52,461 nucleotides of DNA, from NCBI GenBank assembly GCA_910578765.1, contig CAJTRW010000009.1:8961-61421 (forward strand). Reading direction: 5' to 3'. This stretch comes from an uncultured Christensenella sp. GTDB taxonomy: Bacteria; Bacillota; Clostridia; Christensenellales; Borkfalkiaceae. The notes under the pieces are model-generated. The model was not told the DNA's origin and ran no database searches. It saw nothing but the letters and a program-made list of their open reading frames with translations. A program made the position numbers and the translations under genes. Positions 52,249 to 52,461 of the stretch are shown one piece after another (position 1 is the stretch's first letter; the number at the start of each line of letters is the position of its first letter).

Positions 52249-52461
52249 AGCGGCGGCGGTTTTTATAACTTATTTACAGGCTACACTTGGCTGCGTTCCA
52301 GTGACCATAATAGTTCGTGCACTGCGCAATACCTTACGGCGTCGGGCGTACGAAACGGTGCTCACCCCGCGCGTTTGTTAGCTGTGCGGCCTGCGCTTTA
52401 CAAAATAGGCTTCTCCTTGGGGACGAGGACGGATTTCTCAAAACAACGGATATCCGTTGTT
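52249..52461 (+). pseudogene. Start-less remnant resembling a DUF6273 C-terminus
   Basis: After glmS an open frame without start codon runs off the window. It contains GYTWLRSSDHNSS, then TASGVRN and AVRPALYKI, close to the WLRS ... G..N ... VRPAL pattern at the end of DUF6273 surface proteins of Clostridia. The rest of that domain is absent, so it is a fragment, perhaps part of an interspersed sequence. Confidence 0.4.
52442..52461. repeat. 20-bp perfect palindrome at the window end
   Basis: AACAACGGATATCCGTTGTT is self-complementary and stops exactly at the last base, so its context cannot be judged. It may be half of a terminator or a repeat end. Confidence 0.6.

Overview
The window looks like chromosomal DNA of an anaerobic Bacillota, most likely class Clostridia. 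This rests on strong Gram-positive Shine-Dalgarno sites, canonical sigma-A promoters, short-lipobox lipoproteins, a Ktr-type potassium system and a glmM-glmS pair. The genus cannot be decided from the sequence. The host genes are moderately GC-rich and use many GGC, GCG and CGC codons. A block from about 15.7 to 45.1 kb differs, being more AT-rich in most genes and full of restriction, nuclease and recombination functions. It is an accessory island built from at least two mobile units.

Host left part (1-15.6 kb). A LacI-type repressor is divergent from a maltodextrin operon (malQ, maltodextrin-binding lipoprotein, two permeases, GH13 amylase lipoprotein, and a MalK/MsmX-type ATPase with an unusually long C-terminus). 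Starch fragments would be cut outside the cell, imported by the ABC system and rearranged by MalQ. After two intrinsic terminators, which bracket a possible small RNA or attenuated leader, come an OmpR-type response regulator, its histidine kinase and an FtsX-type ABC transporter. Near-identical 11-bp-spaced repeats lie in front of both the regulator and the transporter and suggest one regulon.

Island, left unit (about 15.99-34.49 kb). It is bounded by a 14-bp direct repeat. The right copy touches the stop codon of a tyrosine integrase, so this looks like an integrated element. Its cargo is (i) a HEPN protein plus a large helicase with a C-terminal nuclease motif, (ii) a convergent eight-gene operon holding XRE regulator, GIY-YIG/DUF4357 protein, HEPN (ApeA-like) protein, HsdM, HsdS, an AbiJ-NTD3-like Ser/Thr kinase, a KAP-like NTPase and HsdR, and (iii) a divergent Bro-N/Fic protein. 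The kinase and NTPase inserted between hsdS and hsdR, with overlapping genes, are the most interesting system in the window.

Island, right unit (about 34.5-45.1 kb). It has a serine recombinase broken by one in-frame stop, an OLD/TOPRIM-type ATPase-nuclease, an AlwI-like restriction enzyme, a PD-(D/E)XK protein, a double Dam-type methyltransferase, a compact structured RNA with its own promoter and terminator, and a MobV-type relaxase that seems to start at an ATT codon.

Host right part (45.2-52.5 kb). It begins with a tRNA-Gln(CTG), then a hypothetical gene, an alpha/beta-hydrolase lacking the usual histidine, ktrA-ktrB, glmM-glmS, and a start-less remnant resembling the end of a DUF6273 surface protein that runs off the window.
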